Part shown: in pieces, positions 57,321-64,000 of the stretch
Position numbering within the stretch: position 1 is the first letter of the stretch
Layout of the letters: every line of letters starts with the position of its first letter
NCBI GenBank assembly: GCA_017942025.1
Contig: JAGAVH010000046.1
Coordinates: forward strand, 27,459 to 91,458
DNA from: Ruminiclostridium sp.
GTDB lineage: Bacteria; Bacillota; Clostridia; Oscillospirales; Ruminococcaceae
Direction: 5' to 3'
DNA length: 64,000 nt
The notes under the pieces: model-generated
What the model was told of the DNA's origin: nothing
Database searches by the model: none
What the model saw: the letters and a program-made list of their open reading frames with translations, nothing else
Program-made: the position numbers and the translations under genes

Positions 57321-59192
57321 ATGATTCACGTAAACGAAAGTAAATGTATAGGCTGTAATGCATGTATCAGAGCCTGTCCTATTCCCTTTGCGAACAAGTA
57401 TGACGGAAAAATAGTAGTAGTAAATAACGATCAGTGCATACAGTGCGGCGAATGTATAAAGAATTGTCAGCACGGTGCAAGATATTATGACGATCCTCTT
57501 GAAGAAATGCTCAGACTGGCAAAATCCAAGAAGGTATCGCTTGTTGTTGCTCCTGCCATCAAGACTGCAATGGACGGCAGGTGGCGTCATGTTCTTCAGT
57601 GGCTTAAAAATCAGGGCATCAACGAGATTTACGACGCATCCTTCGGCGCTGATATCTGTACATATCTCCATATTGAATATGTAAAGAAAAATCCCGGTGC
57701 AAAGATTATTTCACAGCCTTGTGCCGCTATCGTAAATTACGCAGAAAAGCATAAGCCTGAGCTTTTATCAAGATTTTCACCTGTTCAGTCTCCTCTTATG
57801 TGTACTGCAATATATGCCAGAAATTATCTCGAAAACAACGATATAATCTACGGACTTACTCCTTGTCTTGCAAAGGCGGATGAATTCAAGAATACAGGTA
57901 TCGTAAAGGGAAACATCACCTTTAAATACCTTGACGAATATTTACAGAAGAACAATATAACTCTCCCTACAGGCTACAGCGAATTTGAATTCTCTGCTAT
58001 GCGTGGCTTTGACGGCGGTTTCTATCCTATCCCCGGCGGTCTCAAGGAATGCCTTTCAGTTTATTGTCCTGAACTTGCAGTTGCAACCTCTGAAGGTGTA
58101 CACAAGGTTTACGGAGACCTTGATGAATATCTGAAAACAGACAAATCAAAGCTCCCTGCCGTATATGACGTACTTTCCTGCGAATTCGGATGTAACTCAG
58201 GCGCAGGTGCTACCGGTAACTTTGATATGTTCAACTCTTACAATATAATGGTTAATGTCAAGGACTGGTCCAAGAAGCGCAAGTCTGCTGAGCGTTTCCA
58301 CAAGAAGGCGTTCAAGAGTCTTGTACTTGACGACTTTATCCGTAAGTACAAGAACAGAATGAATTACACTCTCCCCACTGAAAACGAACTGGATGCAATC
58401 TTTGCAAGTATGGGCAAATATACAGATCAGGACAAACACATCGACTGTCATGCTTGTGGATATAAATCATGCTACGATATGGCTACTACCATCCATGCAG
58501 GTCTCAATGTTCCTGAAAACTGTGTAGCCTGTGAAAAGAAAAAGATCGCAGAGCTTGCTGACAGCATAAAGGCACAGCACGGCGAATTACAGAGCTCTAT
58601 AATGAGTATAAATACAGCGCTTGAAACTCTTGCAAGCAAGGTACATCCCATTGCACAGCATACTGTTGAAAATGCTTCTATGAATGAGAGCATCAAGAAT
58701 GATATGGATATGCTGACCGGTGATATTGACAATGTAATCAAGGGTACAAACGATATATCAGATTATGTTGATACTATCGGCGAAGGCATCGACGCATACA
58801 ACAAGATTTTAAGAAGAATTGCAGACATATCCGAGCAGACAAATATTCTTGCTATCAACGCATCCATCGAGGCCGCAAGAGCAGGCGAAGCCGGCAAGGG
58901 CTTTGCGGTAGTTGCCGACGAAGTAAGAAACCTTGCTGTAAAGTCAGCCGATACTCTTAACGAAGCTAAGAAGCACACAGACACAATGCTCATAAGCATT
59001 GAAAAGATCAAGAGTGATTCTGACGCTATCGTAGGACAGGTATCAAATACAAAGGCTAACGTTGCAAACACAAACAAGGCCGTTGAAGAGCTCAACCAGA
59101 GTTCAGCACTTATCAACGAAAGCACAGAGGAAATCAAAACCGTAATTGATCAGCTCAATACTCTTGTTGAACAGCTTGTAGAAAAAAGCTAA
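57321..59192 (+). CDS. Ferredoxin/[FeFe]-hydrogenase-like sensor fused to a methyl-accepting signalling domain
   Basis: The 623-aa soluble protein has four parts. Residues 1-50 hold two 4Fe-4S ferredoxin motifs (C9, C12, C15, C19; C39, C42, C45, C49). Residues about 70-335 are a hydrogenase large-subunit domain with H-cluster-type motifs QPCAA (C134), TPCLAK (C182) and SCEFGC (C287, C291). An Fe-S domain has CHACGYKSC and CVAC (C376, C379, C384, C401, C404). Residues about 410-623 are an MCP-type coiled coil with the hairpin tip [36 protein letters not shown]. No helix anchors it to the membrane. It probably senses H2 or redox state and signals through CheA-like or other partners; this is inferred. 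It has its own promoter and terminator. Confidence 0.88.
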   Translation: MIHVNESKCIGCNACIRACPIPFANKYDGKIVVVNNDQCIQCGECIKNCQHGARYYDDPLEEMLRLAKSKKVSLVVAPAIKTAMDGRWRHVLQWLKNQGINEIYDASFGADICTYLHIEYVKKNPGAKIISQPCAAIVNYAEKHKPELLSRFSPVQSPLMCTAIYARNYLENNDIIYGLTPCLAKADEFKNTGIVKGNITFKYLDEYLQKNNITLPTGYSEFEFSAMRGFDGGFYPIPGGLKECLSVYCPELAVATSEGVHKVYGDLDEYLKTDKSKLPAVYDVLSCEFGCNSGAGATGNFDMFNSYNIMVNVKDWSKKRKSAERFHKKAFKSLVLDDFIRKYKNRMNYTLPTENELDAIFASMGKYTDQDKHIDCHACGYKSCYDMATTIHAGLNVPENCVACEKKKIAELADSIKAQHGELQSSIMSINTALETLASKVHPIAQHTVENASMNESIKNDMDMLTGDIDNVIKGTNDISDYVDTIGEGIDAYNKILRRIADISEQTNILAINASIEAARAGEAGKGFAVVADEVRNLAVKSADTLNEAKKHTDTMLISIEKIKSDSDAIVGQVSNTKANVANTNKAVEELNQSSALINESTEEIKTVIDQLNTLVEQLVEKS

Positions 59193-59199
59193 AACACAT

Positions 59200-59236
59200 A
59201 CCGCATATCCGACAACAAGGATATGCGGTAGTTTTT
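59200..59236 (+). terminator. Terminator of the hydrogenase-MCP gene
   Basis: Perfect 11-bp stem ACCGCATATCC/GGATATGCGGT followed by AGTTTTT. Confidence 0.92.
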
Positions 59237-59276
59237 CATATTTTTTCAAAAAAAGCAGTAAAAACGAAAAAAACGC

Positions 59277-59305
59277 TTGACATTCACAATCTGTTTTGGT
59301 ATAAT
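59277..59305 (+). promoter_or_regulatory. rplU operon promoter
   Basis: TTGACA (59277-59282), 17-base spacer, TATAAT (59300-59305) preceded by TGG. A consensus promoter for the L21-Prp-L27 operon. Confidence 0.85.
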
Positions 59306-59311
59306 TATAAG

Positions 59312-59420
59312 GCCGCATGCGATAGGGTAACTATAAGTAAACGTAAGTTTCACCTTAAAGCAGCGAGGAATTTAAGTCAAAGACCAGATGGTCGCAACTA
59401 AAGAAAGGTTGGTAAAACAA
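59312..59420 (+). ncRNA. Ribosomal protein L21 leader (candidate)
   Basis: The 109-base leader lies between the promoter and rplU, in the position of the L21 leader RNA known in Firmicutes. It contains segments such as AGGGTAACTATAAGT and CAGATGGTCGC that could pair locally (GACCAGATGGTC hairpin at 59382-59393). I identify it by position and general look; the consensus was not checked. Confidence 0.45.
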
Positions 59421-59726
59421 ATGTACGCAATTATCGAAACAGGCGGCAAGCAGTACCAGGTAAGAGAAGGCGACGAAATCTTCATCGAAAAGCTGGATGC
59501 TGAAGGCGAAATCACTTTTGACAAGGTTATCATGGTAGGTAAGGATGACGGCATCGTAGTAGGTGCTCCTTATGTTGATGGTGCAACTGTCAAGGCAACA
59601 CTCTTAAAGAACGGCAAGGCTAAGAAGATTACAGTCTTCACATACAAGCCCAAGAAGAGTGTTAAGAGAACAATGGGTCACAGACAGCCCTATAGCAAGG
59701 TAAAGATTGAAGCTATCAACGCTTAA
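59421..59726 (+). CDS. rplU: 50S ribosomal protein L21
   Basis: The 101-aa L21 shows [50 protein letters not shown] and the C-terminal signature [24 protein letters not shown] chose ATG 59421 with AAAGGTTGG upstream, giving the standard length; an in-frame upstream extension would add 11 residues without homology. It begins the conserved rplU-prp-rpmA order. Confidence 0.96.
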   Translation: MYAIIETGGKQYQVREGDEIFIEKLDAEGEITFDKVIMVGKDDGIVVGAPYVDGATVKATLLKNGKAKKITVFTYKPKKSVKRTMGHRQPYSKVKIEAINA

Positions 59727-59740
59727 TCTTCTTAATCTTT

Positions 59741-60070
59741 ATGATCAAGGCAGATTTCAGACGATGTGGGAATGATATAATCGGATTTACGATAAAAGGC
59801 CATGCAGGATATGCAGAAATCGGACAGGATATAATCTGTGCAGGCGTATCAAGTGCAATTATGCTAACAGTAAATACGATAACAGACTTCATAAAGGCTG
59901 ATGCCACAGTAGATTTAAGCCATGAAAATACAGGCTACGCCTACTTAGAGCTGAGACAGCCATATAAAAAAGAAGCTTCTGTTATGCTAGAGTCATTTAT
60001 GTCACATCTTGAACTTCTCGAAGAGGATTATGGACATATAAAGGTCCGTATATCCGACACATCCAAATAA
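59741..60070 (+). CDS. prp: Ribosomal-processing cysteine protease Prp
   Basis: The 109-aa protease has the catalytic His in FTIKGHAGYAEIGQDIICAGVSSA (His about 21) and the catalytic Cys in DIICAGVS (Cys about 33). It removes the N-terminal extension of L27 in Firmicutes and related bacteria. It is placed between L21 and L27 as usual. Confidence 0.93.
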   Translation: MIKADFRRCGNDIIGFTIKGHAGYAEIGQDIICAGVSSAIMLTVNTITDFIKADATVDLSHENTGYAYLELRQPYKKEASVMLESFMSHLELLEEDYGHIKVRISDTSK

Positions 60071-60105
60071 TACAGTGATTGTCATAATCAGAAAGGAAAA
60101 ATACT

Positions 60106-60384
60106 ATGATTAAAATCAGCTTACAGCACTTTGCTCATAAAAAAGGTATGGGTTCAACAAAGAACGGCCGTGACAGTGAGTCTAAAAGACTTGGTGTAAA
60201 GCGTGCTGACGGTCAGTATGTTTTAGCAGGCAACATCCTCGTTCGCCAGAGAGGTACACACATCCACCCCGGCAACAATGTAGGCCGTGGCTCTGATGAT
60301 ACATTATTCGCATTAACAAGCGGTAAGGTTAAGTTTGAGCGTCTTGGTAAGGATCGCAAGCAGGTTAGCGTTTACGCTGACTAA
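60106..60384 (+). CDS. rpmA: 50S ribosomal protein L27 with Prp-cleaved extension
   Basis: The 92-aa L27 starts [37 protein letters not shown]. The leader before AHKKG is the extension removed by Prp; the typical cleavage motif is LQFF-A, whereas this gene has LQHF. The mature N-terminus then reaches the peptidyl-transferase centre. [23 protein letters not shown] is the family signature. Confidence 0.96.
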   Translation: MIKISLQHFAHKKGMGSTKNGRDSESKRLGVKRADGQYVLAGNILVRQRGTHIHPGNNVGRGSDDTLFALTSGKVKFERLGKDRKQVSVYAD

Positions 60385-60396
60385 TCTATAAAAAAC

Positions 60397-60425
60397 AAGG
60401 CGGGTATATACTCGCCTTTTTTGTT
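60397..60425 (+). terminator. rplU operon terminator
   Basis: Stem GGCGGGTA/TACTCGCC (one G-U pair) followed by TTTTTT. Confidence 0.85.
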
Positions 60426-60491
60426 GTATGACGGAAGTATTTCTGCATACTATAAAATAAAGCACTGCTGTATAGGAAAGGATGATACCAT

Positions 60492-61766
60492 ATGTTTGTA
60501 GATATCGTTAAAATTTATATCAAGGCCGGCAACGGTGGCAACGGTGCTGTTTCATTCCACAGAGAAAAATATGTCAACGCAGGAGGTCCTGATGGTGGTG
60601 ACGGTGGTAAAGGCTCGGATATTGTATTCGTAGCAGATGATCATCTCTCTACCCTGATTGACTTCCGCTATAAGAAAAAATATATCGCACCCAACGGTGA
60701 AAACGGAAGAGCGGGCAGATGCACAGGTAAAAGTGCAGAGCCTACCATAATACGTGTACCGAGGGGTACTCTTGTAAAGGACTCCAACACGGGAAGAATT
60801 TTAGCAGATATTTCTGACGATGAACCCGTAGTTGTCGCAAAGGGCGGCAAAGGCGGCAAGGGCAATATGAATTTCGCCACAGCCACAAGACAAATTCCCC
60901 GCTTTGCAAAGCCGGGCTATCCCGGAGAAGAGTTCGACGTAACTCTCGAATTAAAGCTTTTGGCTGACGTGGGACTGGTTGGCTTCCCCAACGTGGGTAA
61001 GTCTACTTTTATAAGCGTAGTAAGTGCCGCAAAGCCAAAGATCGCAAACTACCACTTTACCACTATCACTCCCGTTTTAGGTGTTGTATCGGTGGGCGAA
61101 AAGTCCTTTGTAATGGCAGATATCCCCGGTCTTATTGAGGGTGCCAGCGAAGGTGTGGGACTTGGTCATTCCTTCCTACGCCATGTTGAAAGATGTCGTC
61201 TTATCGTTCACGTTGTGGATGTTTCAGGTATTGAGGGCAGAGATCCCAAGGATGACTTCGAAAAGATAAATTATGAGCTCAGAAACTTCTCAGAAGAAAT
61301 TGCCAATCGTCCGCAGATAGTAGTTATGAACAAGACTGATTTAGCAACTGAAGAGCAGATAGAGGAATTCAGAGCATATATTGAAGAGCTTGGTCTTCCC
61401 TGCTTCTCCTGCAGTGCGGCTACTACCAAGGGCACAAATGAGGTAGTTGAATATATCGCAGGCGAGCTTGATAAGTTACCTCCTCCGATTCGTTTTGAGG
61501 CTCAGCCTCTTACAAGAGAAGAACTTGACGAACAGGAGCTTCGCAAAAAGACCTTTACAATCTCAAAGGAAGATGGTATATTTATAGTAGACGCTCCCTT
61601 TATCGTTCCCATTTTACAGATGGTCAATATGGAGGACTACGAAAGTTTGCAGTATTTCCAGAGAGTTCTGCGTTTCAGCGGAATTATCGACAAGCTGGAA
61701 GAAATGGGCGTTGAAGAGGACGATATAGTTTCAATCTATGACTTTGAATTCAGGTACGTAAGATGA
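60492..61766 (+). CDS. obgE: GTPase ObgE/CgtA
   Basis: The 424-aa GTPase has the glycine-rich Obg domain (VDIVKIYIKAGNGGNGAVSFHREKYVNAGGPDGGDGGKG, residues 3-41) and the G domain with GFPNVGKSTF, DIPGLIEGASEGVGLGHSFLRHVERC and NKTD. An OCT domain at the C-terminus (DEQELRKKTFTISKEDGIFIVDAP) follows. It acts in 50S ribosome assembly and stress control. The stop overlaps the start of mrnC (ATGA). Confidence 0.96.
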   Translation: MFVDIVKIYIKAGNGGNGAVSFHREKYVNAGGPDGGDGGKGSDIVFVADDHLSTLIDFRYKKKYIAPNGENGRAGRCTGKSAEPTIIRVPRGTLVKDSNTGRILADISDDEPVVVAKGGKGGKGNMNFATATRQIPRFAKPGYPGEEFDVTLELKLLADVGLVGFPNVGKSTFISVVSAAKPKIANYHFTTITPVLGVVSVGEKSFVMADIPGLIEGASEGVGLGHSFLRHVERCRLIVHVVDVSGIEGRDPKDDFEKINYELRNFSEEIANRPQIVVMNKTDLATEEQIEEFRAYIEELGLPCFSCSAATTKGTNEVVEYIAGELDKLPPPIRFEAQPLTREELDEQELRKKTFTISKEDGIFIVDAPFIVPILQMVNMEDYESLQYFQRVLRFSGIIDKLEEMGVEEDDIVSIYDFEFRYVR

Positions 61767-62167
61767 CGGATAACAAAAGACTTACAAAAGCAGAAGTGAG
61801 GGCGCTGGGCGGACTTACGCTTGCCTTTTTCGGTGATAGCGTTTACGAAGTACTGGTCAGAGAAAGAATTGTAAAAGGTGGAACCTTACCCGTTGACGCT
61901 CTTCACAAGAAGGCAGTAAAGATGGTAAATGCCGGCTTTCAGTCAAAGGCATTTGATACTATAGAGCCGATGCTGAGCGAAGATGAGCTTGAGATATTCA
62001 AGCGGGGCAGAAATGCTACGGGAAACAACGTTCCCCGCTCCAGTAACCCCAAAGATTACAGGAGAGCAACAGGCTTTGAGGCTCTGTTCGGATATCTTTA
62101 TCTTATCGGAGATACCGACAGAATGAACGAGCTCTTTGAAGCGATAACAAATATACCGCAGGAGTAA
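61763..62167 (+). CDS. mrnC: Mini-ribonuclease 3
   Basis: The 134-aa RNase III-type catalytic domain lacks the dsRNA-binding domain. It has GGLTLAFFGDSVYEVLVRERIV (the Asp and Glu region) and GRNATGNNVPRSSNPKDYRRATGFEALFGYLYLIGD with the second acidic pair. Mini-III trims 23S rRNA precursors in Firmicutes. It overlaps obgE by 4 bases (ATGA), so the two are translated together. Confidence 0.95.
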   Translation: MTDNKRLTKAEVRALGGLTLAFFGDSVYEVLVRERIVKGGTLPVDALHKKAVKMVNAGFQSKAFDTIEPMLSEDELEIFKRGRNATGNNVPRSSNPKDYRRATGFEALFGYLYLIGDTDRMNELFEAITNIPQE

Positions 62168-62197
62168 TAAGCTACATATATTTAAAAGGAGCTTTTT

Positions 62198-63055
62198 ATG
62201 AAAAATAAAATATTGCGGACTATAACCGATATTCTCGTAATAATAGCGGCAGGCATAATATTTGCCTGCGGTCTTGAAAGCTTTGTATCACCGAATAACA
62301 TTGCCCCCGGTGGCGTATCAGGCATTTCGGTTGCACTTTCCTACCTTACAGGACTAAACGAAGGTATATTCTACCTGTGCTTCAATATTCCGCTTCTTAT
62401 ACTGGGATTTATTTTTCTTGGAAAGAAGCTTATCGGCAAAACTCTTATTTCAGTAGTTACCGTCACACTTGCAGTCGATTTCATTTTTGCAAATCTTCCC
62501 CACTACGAGGGTGACAGAATTCTTGCTGCAATATTCGGTGGTTTGCTTATGGGCACGGGACTGGGACTCACCTATTCAAGAGAGGCTACCTCGGGTGGCT
62601 CGGATATAATAAACAAGCTGATAAACAAGAAGCTTCAATCAGCGAGCCTTGGTGTAATAACCTTTATTACCGACTGCATCGTAATAGGCGCATCAATGCT
62701 GGTGTTCAAAGAAATTGAAGCAGGTCTTTATGCAGTTATCGCAATATTCATTTCTTCAAAGGTTATGGATGTTATCATCTATGGCGGAATGGAAGGTAAG
62801 ATGCTTCTTGTGTTCTCTGAAAAGCACGAAGAGATTGCAAGGAAATTTATCGAAAACGGCAGAGGCGTCACCTTTCTTGACGCTGAGGGCGGCTTCAGCG
62901 GAAAAGCAACAAAGGTAATCTGCTGTGCGGTAAGAAAGAACGAATACGCAAAGTTCAGACGCTTTGTAAAGGAAATAGACAGCACATCATTTATGATTAT
63001 AGCAAGTGCCAAAGAGGTGCTTGGTAATGGATTTATAGATTTAAACAAGCAATAA
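62198..63055 (+). CDS. YitT family membrane protein
   Basis: The 285-aa protein has five to six helices in its first 200 residues, with the family blocks GLESFVSPNNIAPGGVSGISVALSYLTGL and SREATSGGSDIINKLINKK. A cytosolic DUF2179 domain follows, KMLLVFSEKHEEIARKFIENGRGVTFLDAEGGFSGK. YitT proteins are linked in several Firmicutes to stress, transport or lipid functions but lack a clear role. It lies 30 bp after mrnC and is translated before the YebC regulator gene. Confidence 0.93.
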   Translation: MKNKILRTITDILVIIAAGIIFACGLESFVSPNNIAPGGVSGISVALSYLTGLNEGIFYLCFNIPLLILGFIFLGKKLIGKTLISVVTVTLAVDFIFANLPHYEGDRILAAIFGGLLMGTGLGLTYSREATSGGSDIINKLINKKLQSASLGVITFITDCIVIGASMLVFKEIEAGLYAVIAIFISSKVMDVIIYGGMEGKMLLVFSEKHEEIARKFIENGRGVTFLDAEGGFSGKATKVICCAVRKNEYAKFRRFVKEIDSTSFMIIASAKEVLGNGFIDLNKQ

Positions 63056-63073
63056 TTAAAAGGAGAAATAATC

Positions 63074-63808
63074 ATGTCAGGACATTCAAAATGGAGTACC
63101 ATCAAGAGAAAAAAGGGTGAAAAGGACGGCGCAAGAGCAAAGATATTCACCAAGATAAGCCGTGAAATCATCGTTGCTATCAAGGAAGGCGGTCCCGACC
63201 CCGATAACAACTCAAAGCTTGCTACACTTATTCAGAAGGCAAAGTCAAACAATATCCCCAACGACAACATTGACAGACTTATCAAGAAGGCTGCAGGCGA
63301 AGGCGAAAAGAACGACTACGAAAACTGCGTATATGAAGGCTACGGCCCTAACGGTGTAGCTGTTATCGTTGACTGCCTTACAGATAACAGAAACAGAACA
63401 GCAGGCGAAATCCGTCACTACTTTGACAAGTTCGGCGGAAATATGGGTACCAGCGGTTGCGTATCCTTTATGTTCTCCCTTCAGGGTATTATCGTACTCG
63501 ATAACGAGGATGGCGACATTGACGAGGATAAGGCAATGGAGGATATTCTTGAAGCAGGCGGCGACGACTTCAGCTTTGAAGATGGCTGTGTAGAAATCAC
63601 AACCGATCCCAAAACTGTAGGCGACGTAGCAAAGGCTCTTACGGATATGGGCTACAAGGTAGTTTCCGCAGAAGCTGAACAGGTGCCTTCTACATATACA
63701 GTTCTTACTGATGAAGATCACATCAAGAAGATGGGTCTGCTCCTCGATATGTTAGAGGATAACGATGACGTACAAAACGTATGGCATAACTGGGAAATGA
63801 ATGAATAA
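63074..63808 (+). CDS. YebC/PmpR family transcriptional regulator
   Basis: The 244-aa YebC/PmpR-type protein has the signatures MSGHSKWSTIKRKKGEKDGARAKIFTKISREI and NIPNDNIDRLIKKAAGEGE. YEGYGPNGVAVIVDCLTDNRNRTAGEIRHYFDKFGGNMGTSGCVSFMF follows. Members are DNA-binding regulators, and some support translation or ribosome rescue. It is preceded by AAAGGAG and closes the run of housekeeping genes. Confidence 0.95.
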   Translation: MSGHSKWSTIKRKKGEKDGARAKIFTKISREIIVAIKEGGPDPDNNSKLATLIQKAKSNNIPNDNIDRLIKKAAGEGEKNDYENCVYEGYGPNGVAVIVDCLTDNRNRTAGEIRHYFDKFGGNMGTSGCVSFMFSLQGIIVLDNEDGDIDEDKAMEDILEAGGDDFSFEDGCVEITTDPKTVGDVAKALTDMGYKVVSAEAEQVPSTYTVLTDEDHIKKMGLLLDMLEDNDDVQNVWHNWEMNE

Positions 63809-63853
63809 TAATACACCTTTAACAGTTTCAGGATTTAAAAAAATGAAATAACG

Positions 63854-64000
63854 TATATCAAAGTCAAGACCACCGGCATAGCCGGTGGCTTGCACAAGCC
63901 CTATAAGGGCTTTTTACCAGCTGCGGCTGTAGCCGCCCGAAAAGTCTGCCAACCGCACTCTTTCTCGGGCAAGCCCCTTCACGGGGCTTTTTTATTTGCC
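63854..64000. repeat. Multi-hairpin region at the window end, possible mobile-element edge
   Basis: The non-coding stretch has a series of stems: CCACCGGC/GCCGGTGG (63870-63888), AAGCCC/GGGCTT plus TTTTT (63896-63915), GCGGCT/AGCCGC (63923-63936), GCCCGA/TCGGGC (63935-63970) and AAGCCCC/GGGGCTT plus TTTTTT (63971-63995). The last is a strong terminator. The series of short GC-rich palindromes looks like an IS200/IS605-type element end or an intergenic repeat, but no transposase is in the window. Confidence 0.5.

Noticed and set aside
1-64000. CRISPR array, rRNA or tRNA genes, prophage
   Set aside because: No regularly spaced direct repeats, no rRNA blocks, no cloverleaf with a T-loop sequence and no phage genes were seen; the repeats found are isolated palindromic elements.

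Overview
The window reads as a chromosomal segment of a low-to-mid GC, spore-forming anaerobe of the Clostridia, most like a Ruminococcus-type member of the Oscillospiraceae/Ruminococcaceae. Supports are a SpoVAC gene, the Prp protease paired with an N-terminally extended L27, a sensory-type [FeFe]-hydrogenase-like protein, GTP-type PEP carboxykinase, the feo/DUF3793/DUF2325 cluster and an archaeal-type IMP cyclohydrolase. This placement is inferred from gene content only; no rRNA or tRNA gene was seen.

Layout. 1-7.8 kb: a hypothetical gene, orphan spoVAC, an ApgM-type phosphoglycerate mutase, then an FtsX-type ABC exporter with a two-component system. The exporter and the two-component genes are separated by two copies of a 58-bp hairpin repeat. 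7.8-11.9 kb: ferrous iron uptake (feoA, feoB, a Cys-rich FeoB partner, DUF3793, DUF2325) studded with six identical-geometry palindromes GTTAG-N6-CTAAC. 12-18.6 kb: an acetyltransferase, cyclophilin, a deacetylase lipoprotein, a transglutaminase-like protein, a copper ATPase fused to a CopZ domain, and a second acetyltransferase. 18.7-22.3 kb: an NSS transporter, a CmpB-like membrane protein with an HD hydrolase, a strongly structured 370-bp non-coding element between 29-bp direct repeats, and a YtxH-like protein. 22.4-27.9 kb: trmB, an EpsG-like polymerase with an extra C-terminal domain, a YycJ-like hydrolase, murA and a small membrane protein. 27.9-35 kb: an AGCS symporter, pckG, a REP-like repeat and a CUT1 sugar ABC system without its ATPase.

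35.4-45.7 kb is a purine biosynthesis cluster: purE, a PurF-like enzyme, purM, purN, purO, a standalone AICAR transformylase and purD. It carries an embedded hypothetical gene and a four-gene envelope/pentapeptide module. The cluster is preceded by a structured leader RNA that I cannot assign. The PurF-like enzyme starts MGGFFG, so it lacks the N-terminal catalytic cysteine. The usual bifunctional PurH is replaced by two separate proteins, PurO and AICAR transformylase.

45.8-64 kb is mostly housekeeping: secG, a methyltransferase, an amber-interrupted kinase gene, rpmG-secE-nusG and rplK-rplA, folD, lgt, the yfmF/yfmH peptidase pair, a NERD protein, ychF, a ferredoxin/[FeFe]-hydrogenase/MCP fusion sensor, rplU-prp-rpmA, obgE-mrnC, a YitT protein and a YebC regulator. 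It ends in a string of hairpins that may be the edge of a mobile repeat.

The observations most worth follow-up are the Cys-less PurF, the purE leader RNA, the hydrogenase-MCP sensor, the copA gene with an internal copZ start, the structured element at 21.5 kb and the feo palindrome set.
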